Positions 1 to 8,282 of a DNA stretch of 64,000 bases are shown in pieces (position 1 is the first letter of the stretch; each line of letters starts with the position of its first letter). This DNA is from Alphaproteobacteria bacterium (GTDB lineage: Bacteria > Pseudomonadota > Alphaproteobacteria > Reyranellales > Reyranellaceae). The stretch is taken from contig JAHBYP010000010.1 in assembly GCA_019635875.1 (NCBI GenBank), forward strand, positions 103,779 to 167,778, given 5' to 3'. Under the pieces are notes generated by a model. The model was not told the DNA's origin and searched no databases. It saw only the letters and a list, made by a program, of their open reading frames with translations. A program made the position numbers and the translations under genes.

Positions 1-480
1 TACCTGCCGGTGGTGATGGCCGTGTCCCTGCTGTACCTCACCCAGGAGCGCACCGGAGAAATGCTGCGCGCCACGCTGATCGACTCGGCGCTGTGCCTCG
101 TCTCGATCCTGCTTGGCCTGGTGTCGGGTGCGGTCGGCGTGGCGGCGGCGATCGCCGTGGTGGGTCTCACCGTGCGCACGCCGATGGCGTTCTGGCTGTC
201 GACGCGACGCGGCCCTGTGCGTCAACGCGACGTCTACAGCGCGGTGCTGCCGGCGGTCGCCGCGGCCGTGCTGAGCGCCGCCGCGGTCTGGGCGCTGCGC
301 CGCTTCTGCCTGCCGGACGCGACGCTCAGCGCCGTCAGCCTGACGCTGGCGGCGCTGAGCGGGCTCGGGGCGATGGGACTGACCGTGCTGGCGTTCGGCG
401 AGATCCGGCGCGAGCTGCTCTCCCTGGTCAGCCGCCCACCGGCGTTCCGTCCTCGTCGTCCGACGGCGCGCCCTTCTTGA
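1..480 (+). CDS. Polysaccharide flippase (Wzx/MurJ-like), C-terminal part
   Basis: The frame is open from the first base, so the gene starts outside the window; 159 codons are visible. The protein has alternating long hydrophobic stretches (about residues 20-55 and 75-130) separated by short basic loops, as in the last helices of MATE/MOP-fold lipid-linked oligosaccharide flippases. It ends in a basic, proline-rich cytoplasmic tail. Such a flippase would move undecaprenyl-linked repeat units across the inner membrane, which fits the priming transferase, Wzy-like protein and Wza/Wzc pair that follow. Its last 53 bases overlap the end of the convergent beta-helix gene. The family is inferred from hydropathy and context; no diagnostic motif is present in this fragment. 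Confidence 0.6.
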   Translation, partial: YLPVVMAVSLLYLTQERTGEMLRATLIDSALCLVSILLGLVSGAVGVAAAIAVVGLTVRTPMAFWLSTRRGPVRQRDVYSAVLPAVAAAVLSAAAVWALRRFCLPDATLSAVSLTLAALSGLGAMGLTVLAFGEIRRELLSLVSRPPAFRPRRPTARPS

Positions 481-1699
481 GGCGCAGGCGGCCGCGCCGG
501 TCGACCCAGAGGCGGTAGTCGCCCAGCCGCGCCTGGTTCGGGCTGTTCCAGCCGGCCCCGAAGGCGATACCGCCCGTTGCGCCGCCGATCTCCAGGGCCT
601 CGAAGCCGTTGACGTACTCGATCGCGCCGCTGGCGCCGATGATGGTGGCGCGCGCCTTCCTCTCGCCGCCGATGCGCGCCAGGCCGGCCCCCTTGGCGCG
701 CCCGCCGCCGCTGCCGGAACAGCCGATCATCACCAGCTGGCCCACGACATAAGCGCGCAGCAGGCGCTGCTGCTTGAACATGGAGTAGGCGGTGCAGCCG
801 ATCAGCGTGGCGAAACCCTGCAGCATCATGCCGGCGTTGCCGGCCTCGAAGCTCGCCGCCGCTTCGTGGTTGTTCTCGAAGCCGCAATTGGCGAGCAGGG
901 TGCAGCCGTTCTCCGCCACCAGGCCGTACTTGCCATTGAGCAGGAAGTAGCAGCCGTGGAAGCCGACATCGTAGCAGCCATTGACCATGGCGACGCCGTA
1001 CTGGTCGTTCTGTCCGAAGACGCAGCCGAAGGCGTGGATCGCCGAGAGGATGCCGGCGCGCATGCCGTGGCCGAACGTGACGCCGTTGCGCTTGTTGTCG
1101 CGGAAATAGCAGTTGATCAGCTGGCCCTCGAAGACGTTGCCGAGCATGCGGCATCCGTCGCCGCCGCAGCCCTGCACCGTCACGTCGCGCAGGCACAGAT
1201 TGTAGAGGTAGTGCTCCTTGTGCTCGCACTCGAGCCGGATGCCGTCGCCCTCGCGGCCGCGGCCCAGGATGTCGAGACCCTCGATCAGCAGGAAGCGCAC
1301 GGTAGCGTTGCTGATGAACTCCAGCACGTTGCCGCCGCCGGCAATCGTCGACAGGAGGCGCGCGCCGTGGCCGCTGATGCCGTGATTGCGGGTCAGGTGG
1401 CCGCGTTCGCCTTGCGGCGTGTGGATGCGCAGCGTGCGGCTGACGCGATACGTGCCGGGCGGAATGACCAGAAAGCCCGGTCCGCCGGGCGCGAAGCTGG
1501 CGTCGAGCGCCGCCTGCAGCGCGGCGGTATCGTCGGCCGTGCCGTCGCCGATCGCGCCGAACGACGCCGCCGACAGCATCTGGCGCGTCGGCGGCGCCTG
1601 GCGCTGCGCCGGCTGCTGGGCGAGCGCGGCCACCGGCAGCGCGGACAGCGCCAGCCCGGCGCCCGCCAGCCATCCGCGCCGTCCCGCCGTGTCGCCCAT
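428..1699 (-). CDS. Secreted right-handed beta-helix (pectate-lyase-3-like) protein
   Basis: The 423-residue protein starts with a twin-arginine-containing signal peptide (GRRGWLAG followed by a hydrophobic run ending ALAQ), so it is exported. Residues about 45-85 carry the FGAIGDGTADDTAA and IPPGTYRVS signature of the Pectate_lyase_3/phage-tailspike N-terminal repeat. The rest is rich in G, N and C, with short repeats typical of parallel beta-helices. Such proteins in exopolysaccharide loci are lyases, epimerases or hydrolases acting on the polymer in the periplasm or outside the cell. The start at 1699 shares its A with the TGA of the upstream Wzy-like gene (TGATG), so the two are probably co-translated. 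Substrate unknown. Confidence 0.85.
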   Translation of the reverse strand: MGDTAGRRGWLAGAGLALSALPVAALAQQPAQRQAPPTRQMLSAASFGAIGDGTADDTAALQAALDASFAPGGPGFLVIPPGTYRVSRTLRIHTPQGERGHLTRNHGISGHGARLLSTIAGGGNVLEFISNATVRFLLIEGLDILGRGREGDGIRLECEHKEHYLYNLCLRDVTVQGCGGDGCRMLGNVFEGQLINCYFRDNKRNGVTFGHGMRAGILSAIHAFGCVFGQNDQYGVAMVNGCYDVGFHGCYFLLNGKYGLVAENGCTLLANCGFENNHEAAASFEAGNAGMMLQGFATLIGCTAYSMFKQQRLLRAYVVGQLVMIGCSGSGGGRAKGAGLARIGGERKARATIIGASGAIEYVNGFEALEIGGATGGIAFGAGWNSPNQARLGDYRLWVDRRGRLRLKKGAPSDDEDGTPVGG

Positions 1700-3051
1700 C
1701 ACGCGGCCCGCCTGCGCGATCGGACGAGCGTGCCGGTCGAGTAGGTCGGCATCTCGACCGGCTGCCGCGGCTGGCCGCTCGGGCGTGTCACGAGGATCGA
1801 GGCGGCCGCGGCGGTGAAGAGCACGGCCCAGGTCTTGGGCCCGACATAGGCGCCGGAGGCCTGGCCGAGGATCGTCCAGCAGGCCCAGCAGTACAGCACG
1901 CTGGGCACGCCCAGGATCCGGAGCCAGAGCGAGATGCCGACGATGATGACGCAGCCCCAGACCAGGCCGAGGTAGATCCAGTGCAGCCAGAAGTAGTTGG
2001 TCAGCACGTCGCCGATCTTCGGAATTCTCCAGGCCGACTGGAATCCGGGCGCGTTCATGTAGACGGTGACCACGTCGTGGGCGATGTACGGTTCGCCGGT
2101 CAGCCCGGCTCCCGCCCACGGATGCTTGTCGAACATCTCGAAGGCCACCAGCATCGGCCCCGTGAAGCGATAGAAGAAGCTGGCGTCCCTGCCGCTTGCC
2201 AGCTCATTCAGGCGCTCGGCGAAGAATATGCTGCCGACCCAGACCGCGACGCCCAGCACGACCGCCGACAGCGCGATCGCGCCGATCAGGCGCGTCGCCG
2301 CCGAGCCGCGCCGCGCACCGTCGGCCGTTCCCGCCAGGAAGATGAAGTAGGGGATCGCCAGCAGCAGCATCAGCACCAGGGTGGGGCCCGGCATCGTGAG
2401 CAGCGCGGCACCGATCAGCCCGGCGTAGATCAGCAGCTTGTAGCGCCACGGGCTGGTCACCAGCCAGAGCGAGGCGAAGAGCGTGAAGCCGAACGTCACG
2501 GCCGACGGCTCGGAGGTGAACAGCTTGGGCCTGACCTTGCCGTAAAGGATCTCGTCGCGCAGATCGGCGTCGTAGACGTGGGCCGCGTCGAAGATCCTCT
2601 CGCGCACCGCGTTGCTGACCGGCCGCAGCCCGCCATGGGTCTCGAGCAGGCAGCCGACGATGATGAAGAGGCAGAAGCCCAGCAGGATCATGGCGATCTG
2701 CCCTCGCTCGCCCCGCGCCATCGTCAGGAAGAGGGCGTAGCCGATCACCAGCGAGTAGACGAGCTGCAGCAGCCCGGTGGAGCGCTTGCCGAGAAAGCCG
2801 AAATCCGTCGCCGTGAAGATCGAGCCGAGATAGAGGGCGACCACGAGGAAGAGCCCGACGAGGTGCGTCGGGCCGATCTCGTCGCGCCGGCGCCAGAGCA
2901 TGGCCATGCCGGCGAAGCCCGAGGGCGCGCAGGTCAGCGGGATCTTCGAGGTGATCGGCAGCGACACGCCGAGATACAGCCCGGCGAGAAAGATCACGAT
3001 CAGGGTCGTGTCGATCCAGTCGAGCGATCGGACGGCGCCGGTCGCGGCCAT
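1699..3051 (-). CDS. O-antigen ligase/Wzy polymerase-like membrane protein
   Basis: This 450-residue polytopic membrane protein has about ten to twelve hydrophobic helices and a large hydrophilic segment around residues 140-185 containing several charged residues and the sequence RPKLFTSEPSAVTFG. The layout matches Wzy polymerases and WaaL ligases, which join undecaprenyl-linked repeat units in the periplasm. Sequence conservation in this superfamily is low, so polymerase versus ligase cannot be decided by eye. The position within a run of glycosyltransferases, with Wzc- and Wza-like genes, favours Wzy. It is preceded by a GT4 gene 3 bases away and overlaps the beta-helix gene by one base. 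Confidence 0.75.
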   Translation of the reverse strand: MAATGAVRSLDWIDTTLIVIFLAGLYLGVSLPITSKIPLTCAPSGFAGMAMLWRRRDEIGPTHLVGLFLVVALYLGSIFTATDFGFLGKRSTGLLQLVYSLVIGYALFLTMARGERGQIAMILLGFCLFIIVGCLLETHGGLRPVSNAVRERIFDAAHVYDADLRDEILYGKVRPKLFTSEPSAVTFGFTLFASLWLVTSPWRYKLLIYAGLIGAALLTMPGPTLVLMLLLAIPYFIFLAGTADGARRGSAATRLIGAIALSAVVLGVAVWVGSIFFAERLNELASGRDASFFYRFTGPMLVAFEMFDKHPWAGAGLTGEPYIAHDVVTVYMNAPGFQSAWRIPKIGDVLTNYFWLHWIYLGLVWGCVIIVGISLWLRILGVPSVLYCWACWTILGQASGAYVGPKTWAVLFTAAAASILVTRPSGQPRQPVEMPTYSTGTLVRSRRRAA

Positions 3052-3054
3052 GGC

Positions 3055-4266
3055 TCAGCCGATCGCCGCCAGGATCTGGCGGCCGCGCGTCGACCAGTCG
3101 AAGCGGTCGCGACAGGCTTCGTAGGCGCGCTCCTGCAACCGGTTGAGCAGGTCGAAGTCGTCGATCATCTCGAGCACGCCGCGGGCCAGCGCGCCGTGGT
3201 CCGGGAACACCATCGCGCTCTCGCCATGCCGCAGGGGAATGCCGGCGAAGGCTCCGGCCAGGCCGAAGATGGGGATGCGGTTGAAGACGTACTCGAGCAG
3301 CTTGAGCTTGAAGCCGCCGCCGTTGCGCTCGGGCACGATGGCCACGCGTGCGTCGTTCAGGTAGCCGGTTACGTCATCGACCGTGCCGGTGAAGGTGCTG
3401 GCCTTCGCCGTCCGCCTCAGTCCCTCGAGAAACGATTCCTCGGCGCTTCCCACCGCCTGAAGCTCGATGCCGGCGGTGGCGAACAGCGGATCGGCGACGC
3501 GGACGAACTCCTCGAGGTTCATGCGCTTCGCGACCCAGTCGAAGCTGCCGACGATCACGGCCCGGCGCGGCAGTCGGTCGGTTACCCGCCGGGAGGCGAC
3601 GCGCCGGCCGTGGTAGCCCGGTGTCAGCACCTCCATCGGCTTGTCCTCGGAGCGCCGGCGATAGAGCGCCAGATCCTCCGGCGTGATCGCCGTCACGACG
3701 TCGACGGCGTCGACGAGGTGGCGCTCGAGCCGCGACACCTTGTAGGCGTCGAGCCTGCTCGCCTGCCGCTTGAGGAAATGCCCCTGGCCGTCGGCGATCC
3801 GGCTGCGCAGGCTCTCCTCGTGATTGTGCGAGATGTAGAGCAGCGTCGGCCGGTCGGCGCGGTCGGCGTAGCGTTGCAGGACGCGCGGCAGCGCCCAGGC
3901 GCAGGAGATGCTGTCGAAGACGATGCCGTCCCAGCCGTCGCGCGCCAGCAGGCTGTCGAGGGTGGCGCGCGCGCTGGCGTTGGAGCAGCGGTGCGCCATG
4001 TGCGGCAGGCGCGACAGCAGGCTCGCCCAGCGCGGCAGCGGTGGGTTGTCCGCCAACCACCAGACGACGTGCGGTTCGCGCCATCCGTTGCTGCGCCGCG
4101 ATTCCGGCCGCGCCAGGCCGAGCACCTCGACCTCGGCGCCGGCCTCTATGACGGCATCGATCAGGCCGCCGGAATAGACGTACTGCCCGTTGTGGCGCGG
4201 CTCCGGATCGGACAGCGTCAGCCACAGGCACCGCGGCGCGCGCCCGTTGTGCCGGTCAGAACGCAT
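3055..4266 (-). CDS. GT4-type glycosyltransferase
   Basis: The 403-residue protein has two Rossmann-like halves. The N-terminal half begins with RCLWLTLSDPEPRHNGQYVY, a donor/acceptor loop typical of GT-B enzymes. The C-terminal half has VIVGSFDWVAKRMN at the start of the donor domain and a region (FKLKLLEYVFNRIPIFG) equivalent to the E-x7-E nucleotide-sugar site of GT4 enzymes, here with only the first Glu clear. It is cytoplasmic and should add one sugar of the repeat unit. It overlaps the upstream priming transferase by 11 bases. Donor and linkage cannot be predicted. Confidence 0.85.
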   Translation of the reverse strand: MRSDRHNGRAPRCLWLTLSDPEPRHNGQYVYSGGLIDAVIEAGAEVEVLGLARPESRRSNGWREPHVVWWLADNPPLPRWASLLSRLPHMAHRCSNASARATLDSLLARDGWDGIVFDSISCAWALPRVLQRYADRADRPTLLYISHNHEESLRSRIADGQGHFLKRQASRLDAYKVSRLERHLVDAVDVVTAITPEDLALYRRRSEDKPMEVLTPGYHGRRVASRRVTDRLPRRAVIVGSFDWVAKRMNLEEFVRVADPLFATAGIELQAVGSAEESFLEGLRRTAKASTFTGTVDDVTGYLNDARVAIVPERNGGGFKLKLLEYVFNRIPIFGLAGAFAGIPLRHGESAMVFPDHGALARGVLEMIDDFDLLNRLQERAYEACRDRFDWSTRGRQILAAIG

Positions 4267-5743
4267 GGTGCCCCGTGAACCCGCCCAGCGCGGTGCGGGC
4301 GATGATCTTGAGGTCGAGCCGTATCGACCAGTTGTCGATGTAGTGCAGGTCGTGCTCCACGCGCTTGCGGATCTGCTCGACCGTGTCGGTCTCGCCGCGC
4401 CAGCCGTTCACCTGGGCCCAGCCGGTGATGCCCGGCTTCACGCGATGGCGCGCGTCGTAGTAGCGAATGGCGTCGGTGTAGAGCAGCGTGCCCGCCTTGG
4501 CTCGCGGCGCATGCGGACGCGGCCCGACGATCGACATGTCGCCGCGGAGCACGTTGATGAACTGCGGCAGCTCGTCGATGCTGGTGCGGCGCAGGAAGGC
4601 ACCGATGCGCGTGATGCGCGGATCGTTGCGACGGGTGAGCTGCTCGGCGTCATCGTCCCGCGCGGCGTGATGCATGGTGCGGAACTTCCAGATCTCGATC
4701 AGCCGGTTGTTGAAGCCGTAGCGCTTCTGGCGGAAGAACACCGGGCCGGGGCTGTCGAGCTTGATCAGCGCCGCGACGGCCAGCATCAGCGGCGAGATCA
4801 GGACAAGAATGACGGCCGCCAGAACGCGGTCCTCGATCTCCTTGGCGATCCACTGCCAGTCGCGCAGCGGCCGATCGATGACGTTGAGGAAGGTCAGCCC
4901 GCCGAGGTGGCTGACCTCGACCTGGCCGAGGCCCAGCCCGAAGGCGTCGGGGCACAGCCGCACGTCGACCGGCAGCAGGGCAAGCTTGTTCATCGTGTCG
5001 GTCAGCGCGCGGTCGACCGCCAGCGGCATGGCGACGATCACCGTGCCGATGCCCAGTTGCCGCGCCTCCCTCACCAGGTCCTCGACGGTGCCGCGGATCG
5101 GATGGCCCATGCAGCGCCGCGGCAGCGACGCGGCGTCGTCGTCGTAAACGCCGACGATGCGCATCGCCGGGCCACCGGAGGCATTGAGCCGGCGCAGCAG
5201 CCGCTGGGCGATCGGTCCGGCGCCTACGATGGCGACCAGCTCGCCCAGTCGTCCCTCGCGCCGCCATTTGCGCACCAGGTGAAACAGCACCAGCCGGATC
5301 GGCAGCAGCAGGCTCAAGCCTCCGGTGAACCACAGGGTCAGCCAGCTCCCGCCCGCCAATCCGATCGGCGTGGCGAAGTAGGCCACGACACCAAGCGTGC
5401 CGAGCGCCAGCAGCCAGGCCGCAAGGACGCGTGACACGCCGTCCTCAAGACGCGCGAAGCGGTCGAAGCCATAGGCGCCGAGCAGGTGCAGGAAATTGAT
5501 CGCGAGCAGGGTGCCGAGCGGGACGGCCAGCGCCAGCATGCGCCAGTCGAGCCCGCCTGACGCCCAGTGCGTGGCCACGGCGCCGGCGGCGAACACCGAG
5601 ATGCCGTCGAGGACGCCGACGATGCGTCGCACGATCGCCTCCGACACGGCTCTGCTGCCGGTGAAGGTTTCCTCGAGCTGCTCCGTCGCGTGATCGTCGA
5701 ACTGCTCGGCGATCCGCGCGCGACGCGCGACGCTGTTCTGCAT
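4256..5743 (-). CDS. Undecaprenyl-phosphate sugar-1-phosphate transferase (WcaJ/ExoY-type)
   Basis: This is a polyisoprenyl-phosphate hexose-1-phosphate transferase of 495 residues, the first committed step of repeat-unit assembly at the inner membrane. Four hydrophobic helices (residues about 40-150) and a Rossmann-like CoA-binding-type domain (LVAIVGAGPIAQR) precede a further membrane helix and the catalytic C-terminal domain. That domain shows KFRTM, DELPQ, GPRPH and KPGITGWAQVNGWRGET, the hallmark motifs of the bacterial sugar transferase family. The full-length architecture is that of WcaJ-type glucose or galactose-1-phosphate transferases. It lies downstream of the wza-wzc-glycosyltransferase run on the same strand. 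Confidence 0.93.
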   Translation of the reverse strand: MQNSVARRARIAEQFDDHATEQLEETFTGSRAVSEAIVRRIVGVLDGISVFAAGAVATHWASGGLDWRMLALAVPLGTLLAINFLHLLGAYGFDRFARLEDGVSRVLAAWLLALGTLGVVAYFATPIGLAGGSWLTLWFTGGLSLLLPIRLVLFHLVRKWRREGRLGELVAIVGAGPIAQRLLRRLNASGGPAMRIVGVYDDDAASLPRRCMGHPIRGTVEDLVREARQLGIGTVIVAMPLAVDRALTDTMNKLALLPVDVRLCPDAFGLGLGQVEVSHLGGLTFLNVIDRPLRDWQWIAKEIEDRVLAAVILVLISPLMLAVAALIKLDSPGPVFFRQKRYGFNNRLIEIWKFRTMHHAARDDDAEQLTRRNDPRITRIGAFLRRTSIDELPQFINVLRGDMSIVGPRPHAPRAKAGTLLYTDAIRYYDARHRVKPGITGWAQVNGWRGETDTVEQIRKRVEHDLHYIDNWSIRLDLKIIARTALGGFTGHHAF

Positions 5744-5842
5744 GGTGCTGTGCTCCTCGTCTGCGGTCCGGGGTTTGCGGTCCCGGGGTAAGAACGCCGC
5801 GACGCGGGAGATTCTCCATATCGATCCGGCGGGGTCTTGTGA

Positions 5843-7072
5843 TCAATGTGAGGCGAGTCGAGCGCCGCTCATCACCATCGCCGCGAAGTGCTCGGGCGTA
5901 TGCGAGGCGACGAAACGCCGGGCGCCCGCGACATCGAACAGCTCCCGCCCGCCGCTCTCGACGATGTGCTCGATGGCGAAAGCAAGGCAGGCGGGATCGG
6001 TGGAGTCGGTGACGAGACCAAGGCCATGGTCGCGGGTCAGCCGGCCGATCAGCCCGAAATCCTGGGTCAGGACGGGACGGCCGGCGCGCGCCGCCCACAG
6101 CAGCACGCCGCTGGAGCCGACGAAGCGCTGGTAGGGCGCGAGCACGACGCCACTCCTCTGGATCAGGGAATCGATCTCGGCGCTGTCGAGACGACGGTCG
6201 GCGATCTGCAGCCAGAGCGAGGGTTGCGCGTGGGCCAGTGCCTGGCGGCGCGCCTCGAGCTCCTGGCCAATCGGCGGATCGACCCGGCCGGCGAGCATGA
6301 CGGCCACGCGCGCGGCGGTCTGCGGCCGGAGGCGTCCCAACGCCTCGAGCAGCTCGAGTGGCCCCTTGCGCCGCGCGAGATAGCCGAACAGCAGAAGGCC
6401 GATGCGCCCGGCTGGTGCATATCCGGCAAACTGCTCGGTGCCGGCAGGCTGGCTCGCGGCGTGCGCCGGGTCGGGCAGCGCCCGCACTTTCTCGCCACCG
6501 GCATAGTGCGACATGGCGTAGCCCGGGAAGTACGGATCGAGCGACAGGACCGAGTCCACCGCCGGGTTGCGCAGCATCAGGCGGTAGAGCAGCGCCTTGC
6601 GCAGGTCGCGCAAGCGTTCGGCCCGTGTGGGTTCGTAGGCGCCGAGGACCCCGTAGTGCACCGAGGGGCGGAAGAGGATGCCCGACAGCCGGGCACCACT
6701 GGCGCCCAGGCCGAAGGCCAGCGGCAGCGACAGATGATCGATCGACAGGAAGAAGCCGCTTCGCGCGCCGCTGCGCCGCAGATGCCGGCGCATCACCCAC
6801 CAGCGCGCGAAGCCGGAAGCCACCAGCCGCCGATGCGTGCACATGCGGTGCTCGGCGGGCGACAGCGGCGAGAGCGCGATGCGGCGGTGGGCGCCATTCA
6901 CCAGGGCGGGGCGCAGGGCGTCGCAGAGCGACGCGGGCGCGACGATCTCGAGCCGGTGCAATTCTCCGGCCGCCACGAAGTCGATCAGATGGCGCAGCCA
7001 CTCCTGGGAATGCCCCTCGCTGTCGGGCTCCAGGACGAGAATTTTCTCCTCATGTGCCGGCGGAGAGGGCAT
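5843..7072 (-). CDS. GT4-type glycosyltransferase
   Basis: This 409-residue protein is probably a GT-B glycosyltransferase. Residues from about 215 have LLLFGYLARRKGPLELLEAL, the usual opening of the GT4 donor-binding domain. YQRFVGSSGVLLWAARAGRPVLT stands where the donor-site Glu region lies, with Ser-Gly in place of the usual acidic residue. The N-terminal half is less conserved. It overlaps the upstream GT gene by 23 bases and is separated from the priming transferase by a 99-base gap in which I see no clear signal. The role in building the exopolysaccharide repeat unit is inferred from neighbours. Confidence 0.78.
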   Translation of the reverse strand: MPSPPAHEEKILVLEPDSEGHSQEWLRHLIDFVAAGELHRLEIVAPASLCDALRPALVNGAHRRIALSPLSPAEHRMCTHRRLVASGFARWWVMRRHLRRSGARSGFFLSIDHLSLPLAFGLGASGARLSGILFRPSVHYGVLGAYEPTRAERLRDLRKALLYRLMLRNPAVDSVLSLDPYFPGYAMSHYAGGEKVRALPDPAHAASQPAGTEQFAGYAPAGRIGLLLFGYLARRKGPLELLEALGRLRPQTAARVAVMLAGRVDPPIGQELEARRQALAHAQPSLWLQIADRRLDSAEIDSLIQRSGVVLAPYQRFVGSSGVLLWAARAGRPVLTQDFGLIGRLTRDHGLGLVTDSTDPACLAFAIEHIVESGGRELFDVAGARRFVASHTPEHFAAMVMSGARLASH

Positions 7073-8282
7073 CGAGGCGGCTCACGAAATCGCCCAGTAC
7101 CTTGGGCTTGGCGCAATGGCGCTCGACAAAGCGTCGACCGCGTCGGCCGAGCTCGTCGCGCAAGCCGGGGTCGTCCGCCAGGCGCAGCACGGCTGCGGCG
7201 AAGGCCTCGGGATCGTTGGGCGGCACGCAAAGAAATGCCCCGGTGGCTTCCCGCAGGCGCCACAGCACCGTTCCGGGCAGCGCCGTGGCGACGAAGGGCC
7301 GCCCCACCGCCATGATGTTGAACGCCTTCGAAGGCACCGCGAACGCCGCGGCGTCGGGGTTCTGCGGCACCAGATGCACGTCTCCGGTGGCCAGCGCCGG
7401 GCCGAGGGACTCGTCCGGCTGCAGCTCGGAGAGCCGGATGTTGTGCAGGCCCAGCCTTTCGACCTCACCGGCCAGCGCACCGATCTGGCTGCCGCTGCCA
7501 CGCAGCACGACCTCGATGTCGGGTCGGCGAATCATCAGCAGCTCGGCAAGGGCGATGACCTGGCCCAGGCCCTGCTTGCGGCCGAAATTGCCGCTGTAGA
7601 GAATCCTGACCGGCCCGGGGGCCGGCGGCCCGGCTGGTCGCACGCGATCGGTGTCGACCCACAGGGGCACGACCTCGATCGGCGCAGTGACGCCGATGCG
7701 GCGCAGGTGATCGCCCATCTCCTGCGACAGCACCACGACCAGGTCGACGCGGTTGAGCACCAGACGCTCGCAGGCACGCATCAGGCCGGCGAGTCCGCCG
7801 CCCTTGACCATGCCGAGGCCGGCGGCCAGCCCGGACTGGATGTCGTGCACGATGGCGACGCAGACGCCGCCTCGGCTTCGCGCGGCGACGCCCAGCGCCA
7901 CGCCGAGCACCGAGGGGCAGAGCGCCAGCACCACGCGATGGCGATCGAAGCGGCCGATGGCCAGCGAGCCCAGGCCGCGCAGCAGGAACCCGACCTCGTT
8001 GGCGATGCGCGCGGCAGCCGACGGGCGACGCGGTGTGCCGCTCGGCACGCGCTCGACCCGTACGCCATTGAACTCCTCGCGCAGGCGAACGCCATCGCGA
8101 TAGTCGGGAAACACCTCGGCCATCGGATAGTGCGGCAACCCGGTGACGACGGTGACGTCGCGACCGGTGCCGGCGAGGAACTCGGCCATGTCCGCAGTGA
8201 ACGGCGCCGAACCGATCAGCTCGGGTCGATAGTAGCGCGTGACGAACAGGACCGGCGACGGCGAGACCATGCTGGTCGTCAC
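7050..8282 (-). CDS. WcaI-like glycosyltransferase (GT4)
   Basis: The 410-residue GT-B enzyme starts with VLFVTRYYRPELIGSAPFTA and VVTGLPHYPMAEV, the N-terminal pattern of WcaI-type colanic-acid glycosyltransferases. The donor half opens with ILYSGNFGRKQGL and ends with VPSKAFNIMAVGRPFVA, again WcaI-like. I chose the GTG at 8282: GAGG lies five bases upstream and GTGA overlaps the stop of the wzc-like gene. An ATG at 8270 is the alternative but lacks a ribosome-binding site. It probably transfers a hexose, fucose or mannose to the lipid-linked repeat unit. Confidence 0.88.
   Translation of the reverse strand: MTTSMVSPSPVLFVTRYYRPELIGSAPFTADMAEFLAGTGRDVTVVTGLPHYPMAEVFPDYRDGVRLREEFNGVRVERVPSGTPRRPSAAARIANEVGFLLRGLGSLAIGRFDRHRVVLALCPSVLGVALGVAARSRGGVCVAIVHDIQSGLAAGLGMVKGGGLAGLMRACERLVLNRVDLVVVLSQEMGDHLRRIGVTAPIEVVPLWVDTDRVRPAGPPAPGPVRILYSGNFGRKQGLGQVIALAELLMIRRPDIEVVLRGSGSQIGALAGEVERLGLHNIRLSELQPDESLGPALATGDVHLVPQNPDAAAFAVPSKAFNIMAVGRPFVATALPGTVLWRLREATGAFLCVPPNDPEAFAAAVLRLADDPGLRDELGRRGRRFVERHCAKPKVLGDFVSRLDALSAGT

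Noticed and set aside
577..577. Possible second flippase or mobile element at the left edge.
   Set aside because: Only the end of one membrane protein is visible; no inverted repeats or transposase.
1981..4278. A 765-codon open frame on the plus strand opposite the Wzy-like and GT4 genes.
   Set aside because: High GC leaves antisense frames open. The peptide is rich in Arg, Gln, Asp and His without any fold or motif, and real genes cover it on the other strand.
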